In this document: one piece after another, positions 7,725 to 16,599 of the stretch
How the letters are laid out: each line of letters starts with the position of its first letter
Numbering within the stretch: the stretch's first letter is position 1
Source: Rhodococcus sp. G-MC3
GTDB taxonomy: Bacteria; Actinomycetota; Actinomycetes; Mycobacteriales; Mycobacteriaceae
Length of the DNA stretch: 64,000 bases
NCBI RefSeq assembly: GCF_030063335.1
Contig: NZ_JASISW010000020.1
Coordinates: forward strand, 1 to 64,000
Direction: 5' to 3'
Notes under the pieces: model-generated
What the model was told of the DNA's origin: nothing
What the model saw: only the letters and a program-made list of their open reading frames with translations
The model's database searches: none
Program-made: the position numbers and the translations under genes

Positions 7725-8867
7725 TTACTCTTTGGAGAGGTTGGTCCTCGGGATGACTTCGGTCTGATCCGTTGTCCAGTCGCGATTACGTGGCTCGGTC
7801 GGTGCTGTGGCCGCGCCGCCGCCGGTGCCGCGAGGTCCGCCGGTGTCACGAGGTCCGCCGGCATGCACCGGACGTGTAGTGCCGCCGCGCAGTCCGAGGA
7901 TGATTCCGGCGATCAAAGCGATGACGCCGAGGATGCCTGCGATGATCGGGATGGTGCGTCCGAACAGCGACAGCTTGTCCTGACCGTCCTTCGCCTGCTG
8001 AAGCTGGTACTCGACGGTGTTCTCGTCGAACGTGATCGGTGCGTTCAGTACATCGACCTCGGCAGTTCCTGCTGTGCGCGAGTAGTACTGGTGGATCTGC
8101 TCTTCACCCTTGACGACGACGCCGGTCTCAGGTTCCACCCACACCGCGCGAGAGTTCTCGTAGAAGCGAGTCATCGTGACGGGGGCTTCGCCGCCCGCGA
8201 CGCCCCACGTGGACGCGGGGAGAGTGACCTTGTTGGTCGGCAGGTTCACGACGCCGGAGAGGTCGACCGGGCCGACGGTCTGCTCGTACTTGTAGACCTT
8301 CGTGCCGTTGATCTCGGTCTCTTCGACGAAATCGATGTCTTTCGTGGCCCGAGCGTTGATATCGAAGTAGGGGTACGACTTCTGCTCAGCGTTGAACGGG
8401 AACTTGTACTGCAAACCGGTGTGCGCAACTTCCTCAGCCGGCTTGTCGCCCTGAATCTGAATGGTGCCGACCGGGTTCTCCACGGGCATCGAGGTGACGC
8501 GGTCGATGGTGACGCGGTCGACGCTGGCAGTGAGCAAGCCGGTATCTCCCTGCTTGTCGCTGCGGCGCAACGTCTGACCGGCCTGAAGCGTCATCTCGTC
8601 GGAATTCGACGGATCCTCGACCGTGACGAAACGCTGCGACACGAGGTTGACGTTCTTGTCGACGACGGCTTTGCCTGCGGCAAGCGATGCAGCGTTGAGC
8701 ACGCTGCCGGTGCCGTCGGAGACGGTTGTGACCTCGAGGTCCAGTGGGGTCTTCTCGAGGCGGGAGACCGTATACGTCGGAATGAGGATGGCCGCTACCA
8801 GTAGGAATGCGCCTAAACCAACGAGTGCGAGGGCAAGTATCCGACTCGGCCCTGAGCGCTCCGCCAT
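7725..8867 (-). CDS. DUF3068 membrane-anchored protein (Rv0227c-like)
   Basis: Protein of 380 residues with an N-terminal transmembrane helix (about residues 10-30), a large extracytoplasmic domain of the DUF3068 type, a second helix at about 308-330 (IPIIAGILGVIALIAGIILG) and a short Gly/Thr/Arg-rich cytoplasmic tail. DUF3068 proteins are restricted to mycolata; some annotations call them PorA-family proteins. The function is not settled, but an envelope role is likely from its position beside the acyltransferase and AftD. An AGGAGAT-like Shine-Dalgarno precedes the ATG at 8867. It is divergent from the acyltransferase and ends at the shared terminator. Confidence 0.88.
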   Translation of the reverse strand: MAERSGPSRILALALVGLGAFLLVAAILIPTYTVSRLEKTPLDLEVTTVSDGTGSVLNAASLAAGKAVVDKNVNLVSQRFVTVEDPSNSDEMTLQAGQTLRRSDKQGDTGLLTASVDRVTIDRVTSMPVENPVGTIQIQGDKPAEEVAHTGLQYKFPFNAEQKSYPYFDINARATKDIDFVEETEINGTKVYKYEQTVGPVDLSGVVNLPTNKVTLPASTWGVAGGEAPVTMTRFYENSRAVWVEPETGVVVKGEEQIHQYYSRTAGTAEVDVLNAPITFDENTVEYQLQQAKDGQDKLSLFGRTIPIIAGILGVIALIAGIILGLRGGTTRPVHAGGPRDTGGPRGTGGGAATAPTEPRNRDWTTDQTEVIPRTNLSKE

Positions 8868-9030
8868 GTGAGAATCTCCTTAGTCGTGTTCTCGGCGTGC
8901 CGCTGCTTCCACCCCCGTCAGATGAGCGCTGGGTAACGCATCATCTGGAGTGTCCGATTGGTATCGCCACGTCGCAGGTGACAGTAACAGTGATCACCCT
9001 CCGCAGTCGCGGGCACGCCCGACGATGGTC

Positions 9031-9070
9031 GAGTTTCATGATCGGTATGCGAGTTTCATGATCGGTGTGC
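9031..9070. repeat. 20-bp direct repeat upstream of the acyltransferase
   Basis: Two adjacent 20-bp units, GAGTTTCATGATCGGTATGC and the same with one change (A to G at position 17), end 49 bp before the acyltransferase start. No gene covers them. They could be a tandem operator or a recent duplication. Confidence 0.7.
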
Positions 9071-9119
9071 GGGAGCGACGGGCCTCGGCGTAGCCCCGAG
9101 ATGCTTCACTGGTGGTGAG

Positions 9120-10253
9120 ATGAACACACCGACCGAATCGCTGCCACGTGCTGTCGTACCCCTTCACGGGTTCATCCCGTCGCTCGAGGGGATGCGCGCA
9201 TTCGCGGCCATCGGCATCATCGTCACGCACGTTGCGTTTCAGACGGGCGCGGCGAGTTCACCGGTGGTGGGGCGCATCTGGGGACGTTTCGATCTGACCG
9301 TTGCCATTTTCTTTGCGCTGTCAGGATTCCTGCTGTGGCGCCCGCATGCTGCGCAGGCCAGAGGCCAGGGCAGTGCGCAACCAATTCTGAAGTATCTGTT
9401 CTCGCGTGCTGTTCGTATTCTTCCCGCGTACTGGGTCGTCGTGACGTTGGTGCTGATGTTCCTGCCGAACACCGGCGGCGGCTGGCGGGTGTGGGCGGCG
9501 AATCTGTCGTTGACGCAGGTATTCGTGCCGTTGACGTTGACCGAGGGCATGACTCAGATGTGGAGCCTGTCGGTCGAGGTGTCGTTCTATCTGCTGCTGC
9601 CCCTGGCCGGTCTGCTGATGGTGGGATTGCGCGGGGAGGCCGCCCGCTATCGGGTACCGGTGCTGACTTTCGTTGCCGTGGTGACACTGAGTTGGGCGTT
9701 CATCCCGGTCTCGACCCCGGAGGCAATCCATCACGACAACTGGCTACCCGGTTACTTCCCGTGGTTCGCGGCCGGAATGTTGCTGGCGGAGTATTCGACC
9801 CGCCAGCAGACATGGCTGCATCGACTGGCTGCGCACCGGTTAATCGTCGCTGCAATCGCGTTCTCGGCTTTCGTATTGTCGGCCACGCCGCTTGCAGGCC
9901 CTCAGGGGTTGGTGAGGCCGGAGCCCTGGCAGTTCGAGGCGAAGATCGTGCTCGGTGCGGTCCTGGCGATGGCGTTGCTCGCACCTCTTGTGCTGGCCGA
10001 CCGGCAAAGGCGGCACTCTGTGTTGGAGCACCCGGTCACGCTGGCGCTCGGTCGCTGGTCGTACGGAATCTTCATTTGGCACCTCGTGATCCTGGCAATG
10101 GTGTTCCCGGTCTTCGGCGTCATCCCGTTCACGGGGCATTTCGTGCTGGTACTGAGCGTTACTCTGGCGCTGTCGATCCCCGTGGCTGCGGCGAGCTATG
10201 CACTCGTCGAGGAGCCTGCGCGGCGGGCAGCGCACTCACCGCGACGGCGGTGA
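9120..10253 (+). CDS. Acyltransferase 3 family membrane protein (Rv0228-like)
   Basis: Integral membrane acyltransferase of the Acyltransferase_3/OafA type, 377 residues with about ten hydrophobic helices. The N-terminal IPSLEGMRAFAAIGIIVTHV holds the family's conserved histidine (VTHV), and SGFLLWRP follows in the second helix, both diagnostic. These enzymes transfer acetyl, succinyl or other acyl groups to extracytoplasmic sugars. Next to AftD, a likely acceptor is arabinogalactan, lipoarabinomannan or trehalose lipid; this is inferred from context only. The last 95 bp overlap the 3' end of aftD on the other strand, and both frames appear intact there. No clear Shine-Dalgarno is visible before the ATG. 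Confidence 0.9.
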   Translation: MNTPTESLPRAVVPLHGFIPSLEGMRAFAAIGIIVTHVAFQTGAASSPVVGRIWGRFDLTVAIFFALSGFLLWRPHAAQARGQGSAQPILKYLFSRAVRILPAYWVVVTLVLMFLPNTGGGWRVWAANLSLTQVFVPLTLTEGMTQMWSLSVEVSFYLLLPLAGLLMVGLRGEAARYRVPVLTFVAVVTLSWAFIPVSTPEAIHHDNWLPGYFPWFAAGMLLAEYSTRQQTWLHRLAAHRLIVAAIAFSAFVLSATPLAGPQGLVRPEPWQFEAKIVLGAVLAMALLAPLVLADRQRRHSVLEHPVTLALGRWSYGIFIWHLVILAMVFPVFGVIPFTGHFVLVLSVTLALSIPVAAASYALVEEPARRAAHSPRRR

Positions 10254-13200
10254 GAGCCACCAGCGCCGCCAACTGAATCAGGTAGGAGTGCCCCACGTAT
10301 CCATCGGAAGCGCGCCACGGGCCCTTGGAGAGCAGGGCCATCGCAAGCAGAGTCCCGACGCCTGCTGTTGCTGCGAGCGCTCGGGCGGCAACGTCAGGTC
10401 CGTAGCGTCGGGCGGTCACGACGGCAGCGAGTGTGATCACTGCCGCCACCGCGGCACCTGCGATTCCCGCGATAACAGTGGTCGCAGCGATCAGGGCAAT
10501 CCAGCCGAAGACAGTGCTGCGCCAAGGACGCGGCGCGGGGTCCTCGGAGGTACGGCTTCGTCGGAAGGCGAAGAACGTCAACGGAATCAGCAGGAACAAC
10601 CCGCCGAAAATTCCCAGTCGATACCAGGTGTCGGTGGGGAAGTCGAGAGCAACCGAGGTGATCCCGGCGGGCACAATCCAGCCCTGCTGCCATCCGTTGA
10701 CCGTGACGGCTTTCAGCTTCGAGCCGTCGGGCGTAGTGGCTCGCCAACCGACATTGTTGCTCTCCGGTACGACGAGCAACTGCTCGGTGTTCTTGCCGCG
10801 CAGCGTGATCTCACGATGGTCCGCAGTCCACGCCGTCGTCGAAACGGCGACAGGAGCAGAGCTCGTGGGTTCCACCGCGGGAACGGGCATGGTGCGCAGT
10901 CGCATTCCGTCGACGAAGAATGCCGCGCCCGGATCAACGACGATGTCCTGCTTGCCCTCGGGCAGTGGGATTGGATTGAGTGTCGCGTTCGGAACCGGGA
11001 ACGGTCCCTCGCATATGGTGGCCTGCAGTGGCTCGCCGGAACGAAACCGATCTTCGGTGGCGGTGACCGATGCTCGGATGGTCTGTCCGGCGATGGACAT
11101 GATCGGCCCGACGTCGCAGCCGACAGTGATCAGACGATCCGTCTCCCGTGGGGTGCCGACTTCGCGGCCGCCGGACAGTACCGACACTTCGGCGAGTCCT
11201 GGTGGCTGCGGTAAGACGAACCCGAGCGAGTTCTTGTCGAGGACATCGTCCCAGTCGACGACGGACACGGTGATGCGGTCGGTGACATGAGGGGACAGGG
11301 CGATGGTTGTCGGCTTCTGAGGGTCGACCTCTCGGACCTGCGGCCCGGCACCGAGATTCACCGCCACCGACGTCGGATGTGCGGGCAGATTGCCGAGGCT
11401 CGGGGCCAGGGTGAGTCCGTCCACCAGCGTTGGTTCGGGGAGCGTGATGGTCAGTGTCGGTGAGGTTCCGGCGCGCTTCTCGATGCTCTTCTCGGGGGCA
11501 GTCCACGAGGTTCGATTGTCGCCGTCGGTTGCCGCGAACGCCGAACCCTGCAGGTCTCCGACGTCGGACGCCCCACTCGCTGTCGGTCGACCCTGCTGAG
11601 AAACAAAGGCTTCGAGCTCCGGGCTCTGTCGTGTGCGCAACGTCAGCTCGGGGAGCACTGCGGTACCGACCGGCACGGACAGGGTCCGCGAAAACCGGCC
11701 CAATTCCTCGGGCGCCATGGAAAGTACACTGCTGCAACGAATTCGGTCGGTGGTGTCGAGGCATCCCGGTCGTCCGGGGAATTCCTGGCTCAGTTCCCAT
11801 CCTGTCACGTCCGCTCCTGCGGGGGTGGCAGGGAGGACGGCGCGGTGCACGATCGACACCGCCTGCGGCTGATCGCGATTCGAGTACTCGTCGACCGAGA
11901 GTTCGCTGATCCCGAACTGGCTACCCCTCGTCCCGTCGACCGTCGATTTGGCGGTGATCCGCACCCAGGAAGTCTCCCCGCCGGGAAGGGACACCGTCAG
12001 TGGATCGCCGGGCTTGTCGATGCGGGCGGCCGTGCTCCCGTTCGGAGTGGTCACTTCCAGCCATTTGACCGGATCGCCGATGGTGCCGGAGCTGGTGCGC
12101 AGATGCAGCAGTCCACCGCTGATGGGGTTGTCGAAGTCGACCTGAAGCCACTGGCCCACTGCGCTTTCGATGCCATTGCTGACCCAGCTCGTTGCAAGGT
12201 CTCCATCGACAACGGCGGCAACGCCGCTACCCGGTTTGGTTCCACCGATCTGCGTCGAATCCGATGCGGAGCTGGACGCAGATATTTTCGCGCCTTCCCA
12301 TTCCCCGTCGACGGTATCGGCGCCGTAGACCGGATAGTCAGCAGCCAGGTTCATCGATCGACGAGGTTCGTCTGCCGACCGAAGTGCCGAATTGTGGCTG
12401 TCGACCTGGCCGAAATCTGTCTCGCGGTTCATCGGAGTGTCGGTGACGGTGACAGCAGGGACCGCAATATCAGCCGCCGCAGCGTCGGACGCGAGGATCA
12501 CCGGACCCTGCGGCACCGGACCCGGTACACCGTTGCGGCGTTCCTCGTTGAGGCGTTGTACCGATTCCGGGCCGCCTTGGACGAACGGGACGCGATCGAG
12601 ATCGGTGGCGTAGGGGCCCGCCACTTCTGCAGCGCTGCCGACCGAATAGATTTCGACGGCCGGATACGGCGGACGTAGATCACCGTCGACGGTGATGCCT
12701 TCGACGGTGCCCGGCGCGATGTCTTCGCCGAACTCCGCGACCTTCTCGAGTCCCGGCGAGCCGTCGAGGGCCGCGTGGACCTGCACGGGACGGGTCGAAC
12801 GGGACGTCTCGGGGTCGAGATCGTTACGGACGACGACGTAGTGAATACCCTGTCCCAGTAGGGTATCGGCGAGTCCGGCAGAGGGCCTGCCGTCGGCGAT
12901 GAGTCGTTGGACCGAGTCCAGTGCGCGGATCGCACCGGGAGGGGTGAGCGGAACCGAGTCGCGCACTGCCCATGGCGTCGTGGCGAGAGCTTGGAGCGGC
13001 TCGTCGCGGGTGAGTCCCCACGTCTGAATCGCGAAGGGCGCGCCAGGCACAACAAGTGCACGCTTCGCGTCGGAGCCGTCGGGCGAGGTCCCCGACGCGT
13101 GGTCGGTCAGCCAGTCGGCGGCCTCGTGCCAATATGCCGGGATGTCTTCGTACGCGCCGCGAGGTGCGAGCTTGCCGGTCCAGGCGAGTGAAGTGGAAAA

Positions 13201-14496
13201 CGTCAGTGCAACGAGAACCAGTCCGGCGACAGCGACCATCTTGTCGCGTTCGGGATGCGTGATGGCCGGTCGCCATGTTCGCCCGGGAACCGACCCGGGC
13301 AGCGGAACCCTGGAGAGTAGATGAGCGATGCCGAGTACCAACGGGATACGAACCAGCGGTTCGAGCTTGTGCACGTTTCGCAGCGGCGCGCCTGCAGAGT
13401 CGAGGAAAAGCCGGACGGTATCGGCGACGGGTGATCCCAGCTCGCCGACATATCCTGCAGTCAGGCCGACGACGCCGACTAACAGGACGATCGTCAGACG
13501 TCCGCGACCGGGCATCGAGCGCATGGCGAGCCCGACGAGACCTGCAGCAGCGACAGCGCCGGTCGCGATCACGGCAGCGGGCTGTGTCACCAGAACGGCT
13601 CCCGCTACGCGCTCGGGGGAGACGAACGGTGTCCAACTGCTGGTGCCGCGCAGGATTTCGGCCAGCGAGGCCCACTGCGTCGTCGTGCCCGAGGATTCGA
13701 TGTAGTCGAGAAACGGCGGGCTGACCCGGCCCAGCAGCAGTAGTGGAACGATCCACCACAGCGTCGCGAGCACCATGAAGCCTGCCCACCAGCCGGAGAA
13801 CACGAACCATCGTCGATTCGGGCGATGACACAGCACCCAGATCACGCCGACAAGACAGGCCGCTGCCGTCGCGACGGCATTGACTGCACCCATCAGTGCG
13901 ACAGCGAGGGCCGACTGAGCGGCGAGTGTGCGGGTCCCCCAGTGGTGCGGGCGAGTGCCATCGGCGGTAGCGGGGCCGAAGGCTCGAACTATCGGAATGA
14001 GCACCCACGGCGCAAGCATCATCGGCATCGTCTCGGACGAGATGGATGCCAGCGTGGTGATCACCCGCGGCGAGAGCGCGAAAGCCGCCGCAGCGATGAT
14101 CGTCGAACTTCTGCTGCCGATGCCGAGAGCTTCGGCGAGCCGGATGATTCCCCAGAAGCCCGCGATCAGCAGGAGCGCCCACCAGATTCGCTGCGAGATC
14201 CACGGCGGAATCGACAGCACTTCACCGAGCGCGAAGAATGCCCCATGCGGGAAGAAATATCCGTAGGCCTGATTTTGCACCTGGCCGAGTGGGGCTTGCG
14301 AGGTCCATTGATGAGACGCGCGCGCCAGAAAACCCAATGGATTCTGCGTCAGGTCGTACTTGGTGTCCGCGACGATGTAACCGGGAACCTGTAGAAACGA
14401 CAGTGAGAAAGCCAGAACCGAGACGCCGAGCAACCACCTACGACCGAGTGGTTCGGAAGAGATCGAAGCAGGAGCGTCAGCGGCTGCCGTACTCAA
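10159..14496 (-). CDS. aftD: Alpha-(1->3)-arabinofuranosyltransferase AftD
   Basis: Very large membrane glycosyltransferase, 1445 residues, matching the length and layout of AftD (Rv0236c). An N-terminal GT-C core of about a dozen hydrophobic helices (roughly residues 20-430) is followed by a long periplasmic part with two F5/8 type C-like carbohydrate-binding segments (near 735-870, containing VVDGDLATSWV, and near 975-1080, containing ATDGDNRTSWT). Further helices lie at the C-terminus (about 1270-1430). AftD uses decaprenyl-phosphoryl-arabinose to add arabinofuranose to arabinogalactan and lipoarabinomannan. The frame opens with TTG (LSTAAADAP) inside the 3' end of the upstream small gene, a 20-nt overlap that suggests coupled translation. 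The 3' end overlaps the convergent acyltransferase gene. Confidence 0.95.
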   Translation of the reverse strand: MSTAAADAPASISSEPLGRRWLLGVSVLAFSLSFLQVPGYIVADTKYDLTQNPLGFLARASHQWTSQAPLGQVQNQAYGYFFPHGAFFALGEVLSIPPWISQRIWWALLLIAGFWGIIRLAEALGIGSRSSTIIAAAAFALSPRVITTLASISSETMPMMLAPWVLIPIVRAFGPATADGTRPHHWGTRTLAAQSALAVALMGAVNAVATAAACLVGVIWVLCHRPNRRWFVFSGWWAGFMVLATLWWIVPLLLLGRVSPPFLDYIESSGTTTQWASLAEILRGTSSWTPFVSPERVAGAVLVTQPAAVIATGAVAAAGLVGLAMRSMPGRGRLTIVLLVGVVGLTAGYVGELGSPVADTVRLFLDSAGAPLRNVHKLEPLVRIPLVLGIAHLLSRVPLPGSVPGRTWRPAITHPERDKMVAVAGLVLVALTFSTSLAWTGKLAPRGAYEDIPAYWHEAADWLTDHASGTSPDGSDAKRALVVPGAPFAIQTWGLTRDEPLQALATTPWAVRDSVPLTPPGAIRALDSVQRLIADGRPSAGLADTLLGQGIHYVVVRNDLDPETSRSTRPVQVHAALDGSPGLEKVAEFGEDIAPGTVEGITVDGDLRPPYPAVEIYSVGSAAEVAGPYATDLDRVPFVQGGPESVQRLNEERRNGVPGPVPQGPVILASDAAAADIAVPAVTVTDTPMNRETDFGQVDSHNSALRSADEPRRSMNLAADYPVYGADTVDGEWEGAKISASSSASDSTQIGGTKPGSGVAAVVDGDLATSWVSNGIESAVGQWLQVDFDNPISGGLLHLRTSSGTIGDPVKWLEVTTPNGSTAARIDKPGDPLTVSLPGGETSWVRITAKSTVDGTRGSQFGISELSVDEYSNRDQPQAVSIVHRAVLPATPAGADVTGWELSQEFPGRPGCLDTTDRIRCSSVLSMAPEELGRFSRTLSVPVGTAVLPELTLRTRQSPELEAFVSQQGRPTASGASDVGDLQGSAFAATDGDNRTSWTAPEKSIEKRAGTSPTLTITLPEPTLVDGLTLAPSLGNLPAHPTSVAVNLGAGPQVREVDPQKPTTIALSPHVTDRITVSVVDWDDVLDKNSLGFVLPQPPGLAEVSVLSGGREVGTPRETDRLITVGCDVGPIMSIAGQTIRASVTATEDRFRSGEPLQATICEGPFPVPNATLNPIPLPEGKQDIVVDPGAAFFVDGMRLRTMPVPAVEPTSSAPVAVSTTAWTADHREITLRGKNTEQLLVVPESNNVGWRATTPDGSKLKAVTVNGWQQGWIVPAGITSVALDFPTDTWYRLGIFGGLFLLIPLTFFAFRRSRTSEDPAPRPWRSTVFGWIALIAATTVIAGIAGAAVAAVITLAAVVTARRYGPDVAARALAATAGVGTLLAMALLSKGPWRASDGYVGHSYLIQLAALVALTAVAVSALPAAQAPRRVHSSPQPRGSTAPE

Positions 14497-14647
14497 CCTG
14501 GTTCAGCAGCGAGGAATCGGCGTTGCCCGAGCGGTCGATGTCGGGACGAGTATTGTCCGACGCCGCAGCGGTGACTCCGAACACGACTCCAGCGCCGAGC
14601 ACCGCGCCGACAACCGCAGCAATTACTCCCGGGACAGCGAACTTCAT
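14477..14647 (-). CDS. Small DUF2613-type membrane protein
   Basis: Short gene of 56 residues starting MKFAVPGVIAAVVG, with one Gly/Ala-rich hydrophobic helix (about residues 5-27) and a polar C-terminus ending LLNQVEYGSR. It corresponds in position and type to the small protein Rv0236A beside aftD in mycobacteria, a DUF2613 member of unknown function. The stop lies 20 nt inside aftD, so the two genes are probably co-translated. It may be a helper subunit of AftD, but that is inferred from conserved adjacency only. Confidence 0.8.
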   Translation of the reverse strand: MKFAVPGVIAAVVGAVLGAGVVFGVTAAASDNTRPDIDRSGNADSSLLNQVEYGSR

Positions 14648-14752
14648 CTCGGTTCTCCACTTTCGTCGACAGCTACCAGTGCGACGGCCACATTCCCCCG
14701 CGCGCGGCTCACGCTATCACCCGGGCGGCGCGATGCCCCGAGGCACGCGCAC

Positions 14753-15220
14753 CTACTTGCCGGGAGGAACGATGAGCACCGGCCGGTGACTGTGGCGGAG
14801 CACATGGTCGGCTACCGAACTTTGGAGGAGAGAACGAAGCCCGGTAGTGCCGCGGGTTCCGGTCACGATGATGTCTACGTCGAGGTCGTCGGCCTTCTCG
14901 ACGATGGCACTCCAGATTGCGGTGGTGCATTCGGCGCAGTGGCCTTCGACGACGAGACCGGCTTCTTCCGCGAGCCGCACGCCCTCGAGATTGGTCACCT
15001 TGGCGTCGGTGAGGGCTACGTCCTCGGCGGCGTCGTCGGGAACCCATTCGGGTTGCATGACGCCCGACAGCCCGGACATACGTGCGGCTTGGCGCACCAT
15101 GGGTTCCCAGGCGGTGACCACTATCGCCCTCGACGTCGTCAGGAATCTTCCGGCGTATTCGATTGCGCGTTTGGCGTTGTCCGAACCGTCGTAGGCGATG
15201 AGAATCAGATCTGCAGGCAT
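14753..15220 (-). CDS. Universal stress protein (UspA family)
   Basis: Single-domain UspA-family protein of 155 residues. It begins LILIAYDGSDNAKRAIEYA, the usual first strand with the conserved Asp, and ends with the ATP-binding GTRGTTGLRSLLQSSVADHV (G2xG9xGS/T-like) and HRPVLIVPP. The family binds ATP and is induced under stress and non-growth. I chose MPADLIL at 15220 because an AGGAAGGA Shine-Dalgarno stands 7-8 nt before it; an upstream ATG at 15253 has no such site. It is divergent from the GH3 lipoprotein gene and followed by about 105 bp without a gene before the DUF2613 start. Confidence 0.93.
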   Translation of the reverse strand: MPADLILIAYDGSDNAKRAIEYAGRFLTTSRAIVVTAWEPMVRQAARMSGLSGVMQPEWVPDDAAEDVALTDAKVTNLEGVRLAEEAGLVVEGHCAECTTAIWSAIVEKADDLDVDIIVTGTRGTTGLRSLLQSSVADHVLRHSHRPVLIVPPGK

Positions 15221-15324
15221 CTGTGTGTCCTTCCTGATGTCGCTTTTGTCCAAGGTTATCGCGTGAGGGCCGCGATTCGGGGATGGATCGCGTGCATATG
15301 CGTGGCTCGGCTACGGTCGGTTCC

Positions 15325-16497
15325 ATGTTGAAGTTCCGCTCGCCTGTATCTGTCGTCGCGTTGGTCGTGGGAGTCGGTTTCGTGGCCGGTTGCAGTGGGA
15401 GCGGTACCGAATCGACGACGGCCGCCCCGGCGCCGGTCGCGGAAACGACCACCAAGCCGACGACGACGGCGGTGGCACCTCCTCCTGCTCCGGTGGATGC
15501 GTGCGCCACGTTCGTCGGGACGCTGAGCGAGCGGCAGCGTCTCGCGCAGCTACTCACCGTCGGCGTGGCCGGGACGGCCGATGCTGTCGACATCATGGCG
15601 CGCGAGCAGGTGGGTGGCATCTTCGTCGGCAGCTGGACGGACACCTCGACGCTCGGTGAGAAGGAAGTGCCGCAGATTGCCGGCGCCGCCGCAGTGCCGC
15701 CGATGGTGACGATCGACGAGGAGGGCGGCCGTGTCTCCCGCGTCGAGGATCTCCTCGGTTCCGATCCGTCGGCGCGCGAGACGGCATCGACGATGTCGGT
15801 CGACGAGACCTACCAGATGGCATTGGAGCGCGGCCGCGGATTGAAGGGTCTTGGTGTGACCGTCGACTTCGCCCCTGTCGTCGACGTGAGCAGCCAGCCC
15901 GACGATTCGGTGATCGGCGATCGGTCCTACTCCGACGACCCTGCGGAAGTTGTCGAGTACGCGGGCGCCTACGCCCAGGGGCTGCGCGACGCCGGGATCC
16001 AACCCGTCATCAAGCATTTCCCCGGCCACGGTGCCGGTTCGGGCGATTCGCACACCGGTGCTGTGACAACACCTCCGCTGGACCAGCTGATGCAGTCCGA
16101 TCTGGTTCCGTTCGCTCAGTTGTCGCAGACCGGGGTCGGCGTCATGGTCGGACATCTCGACGTGCCGGGGCTCACGCAGCCGGGCGAACCCGCCAGCATC
16201 AGCCCTGCTGCGATGTCGCTGCTGCGCGAAGGTGTCGGCTACGGCGCAGCACCCTTCACCGGGCCGATCTTCACCGACGACCTGAGCGGAATGGCAGCGA
16301 TCACCGATCGACTGGGGATCGTCGTTGCCGTCGAGGCAGCATTGGTTGCCGGAGCCGACGTCGCGCTCTGGTTGACGACGGACGACGTCCCTCAGGTTCT
16401 CGACAATCTGGAGGAGGCAGTAGCCTCGGGACGGTTGCCGGCTGAGCAGGTCGACCGCTCCGCAGCAACGGTCGCGCGCTTCAAGGGCGCGTGCTGA
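15325..16497 (+). CDS. lpqI: GH3 beta-N-acetylhexosaminidase lipoprotein (LpqI/NagZ)
   Basis: Secreted GH3 enzyme of 390 residues corresponding to LpqI (Rv0237). An N-terminal signal ends in the lipobox VAGC (about residues 20-23), so it should be a lipoprotein, followed by a Ser/Thr/Pro linker. The catalytic domain carries the NagZ signature KHFPGHGAGSGDSHT with the His/Asp pair, and FTDDLSGMAAI with the nucleophile aspartate. It removes N-acetylglucosamine from muropeptides during peptidoglycan recycling. ATG 15325 (MLKFRSP) gives a normal signal peptide; earlier starts would add an unnatural N-terminus. It lies just upstream of the TetR gene on the same strand, but the operator between them suggests separate promoters. 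Confidence 0.93.
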   Translation: MLKFRSPVSVVALVVGVGFVAGCSGSGTESTTAAPAPVAETTTKPTTTAVAPPPAPVDACATFVGTLSERQRLAQLLTVGVAGTADAVDIMAREQVGGIFVGSWTDTSTLGEKEVPQIAGAAAVPPMVTIDEEGGRVSRVEDLLGSDPSARETASTMSVDETYQMALERGRGLKGLGVTVDFAPVVDVSSQPDDSVIGDRSYSDDPAEVVEYAGAYAQGLRDAGIQPVIKHFPGHGAGSGDSHTGAVTTPPLDQLMQSDLVPFAQLSQTGVGVMVGHLDVPGLTQPGEPASISPAAMSLLREGVGYGAAPFTGPIFTDDLSGMAAITDRLGIVVAVEAALVAGADVALWLTTDDVPQVLDNLEEAVASGRLPAEQVDRSAATVARFKGAC

Positions 16498-16521
16498 ATG
16501 ACCGACACGTGACGCATGCCT

Positions 16522-16539
16522 CCTTACTAGGGAGTAAGG
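16522..16539. promoter_or_regulatory. TetR operator palindrome (autoregulatory)
   Basis: A perfect inverted repeat CCTTACT-AGGG-AGTAAGG sits 60 bp upstream of the TetR start. The same CTTACT-N4-AGTAAG form occurs between fabG4 and fadA2. Position and symmetry fit a TetR dimer site. Confidence 0.8.
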
Positions 16540-16599
16540 TCATTTGTTCGGCTCGTTCGTGTTCGACGAGTTTGTGTTCGACACTGTTCGGGAGGACTC

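Noticed and set aside
7677-8804. 375-codon plus-strand open frame
   Set aside because: It is the antisense shadow of the DUF3068 gene in high-GC DNA; the product is Asp/Val/Arg-rich without a domain, and the minus-strand protein has clear helices.
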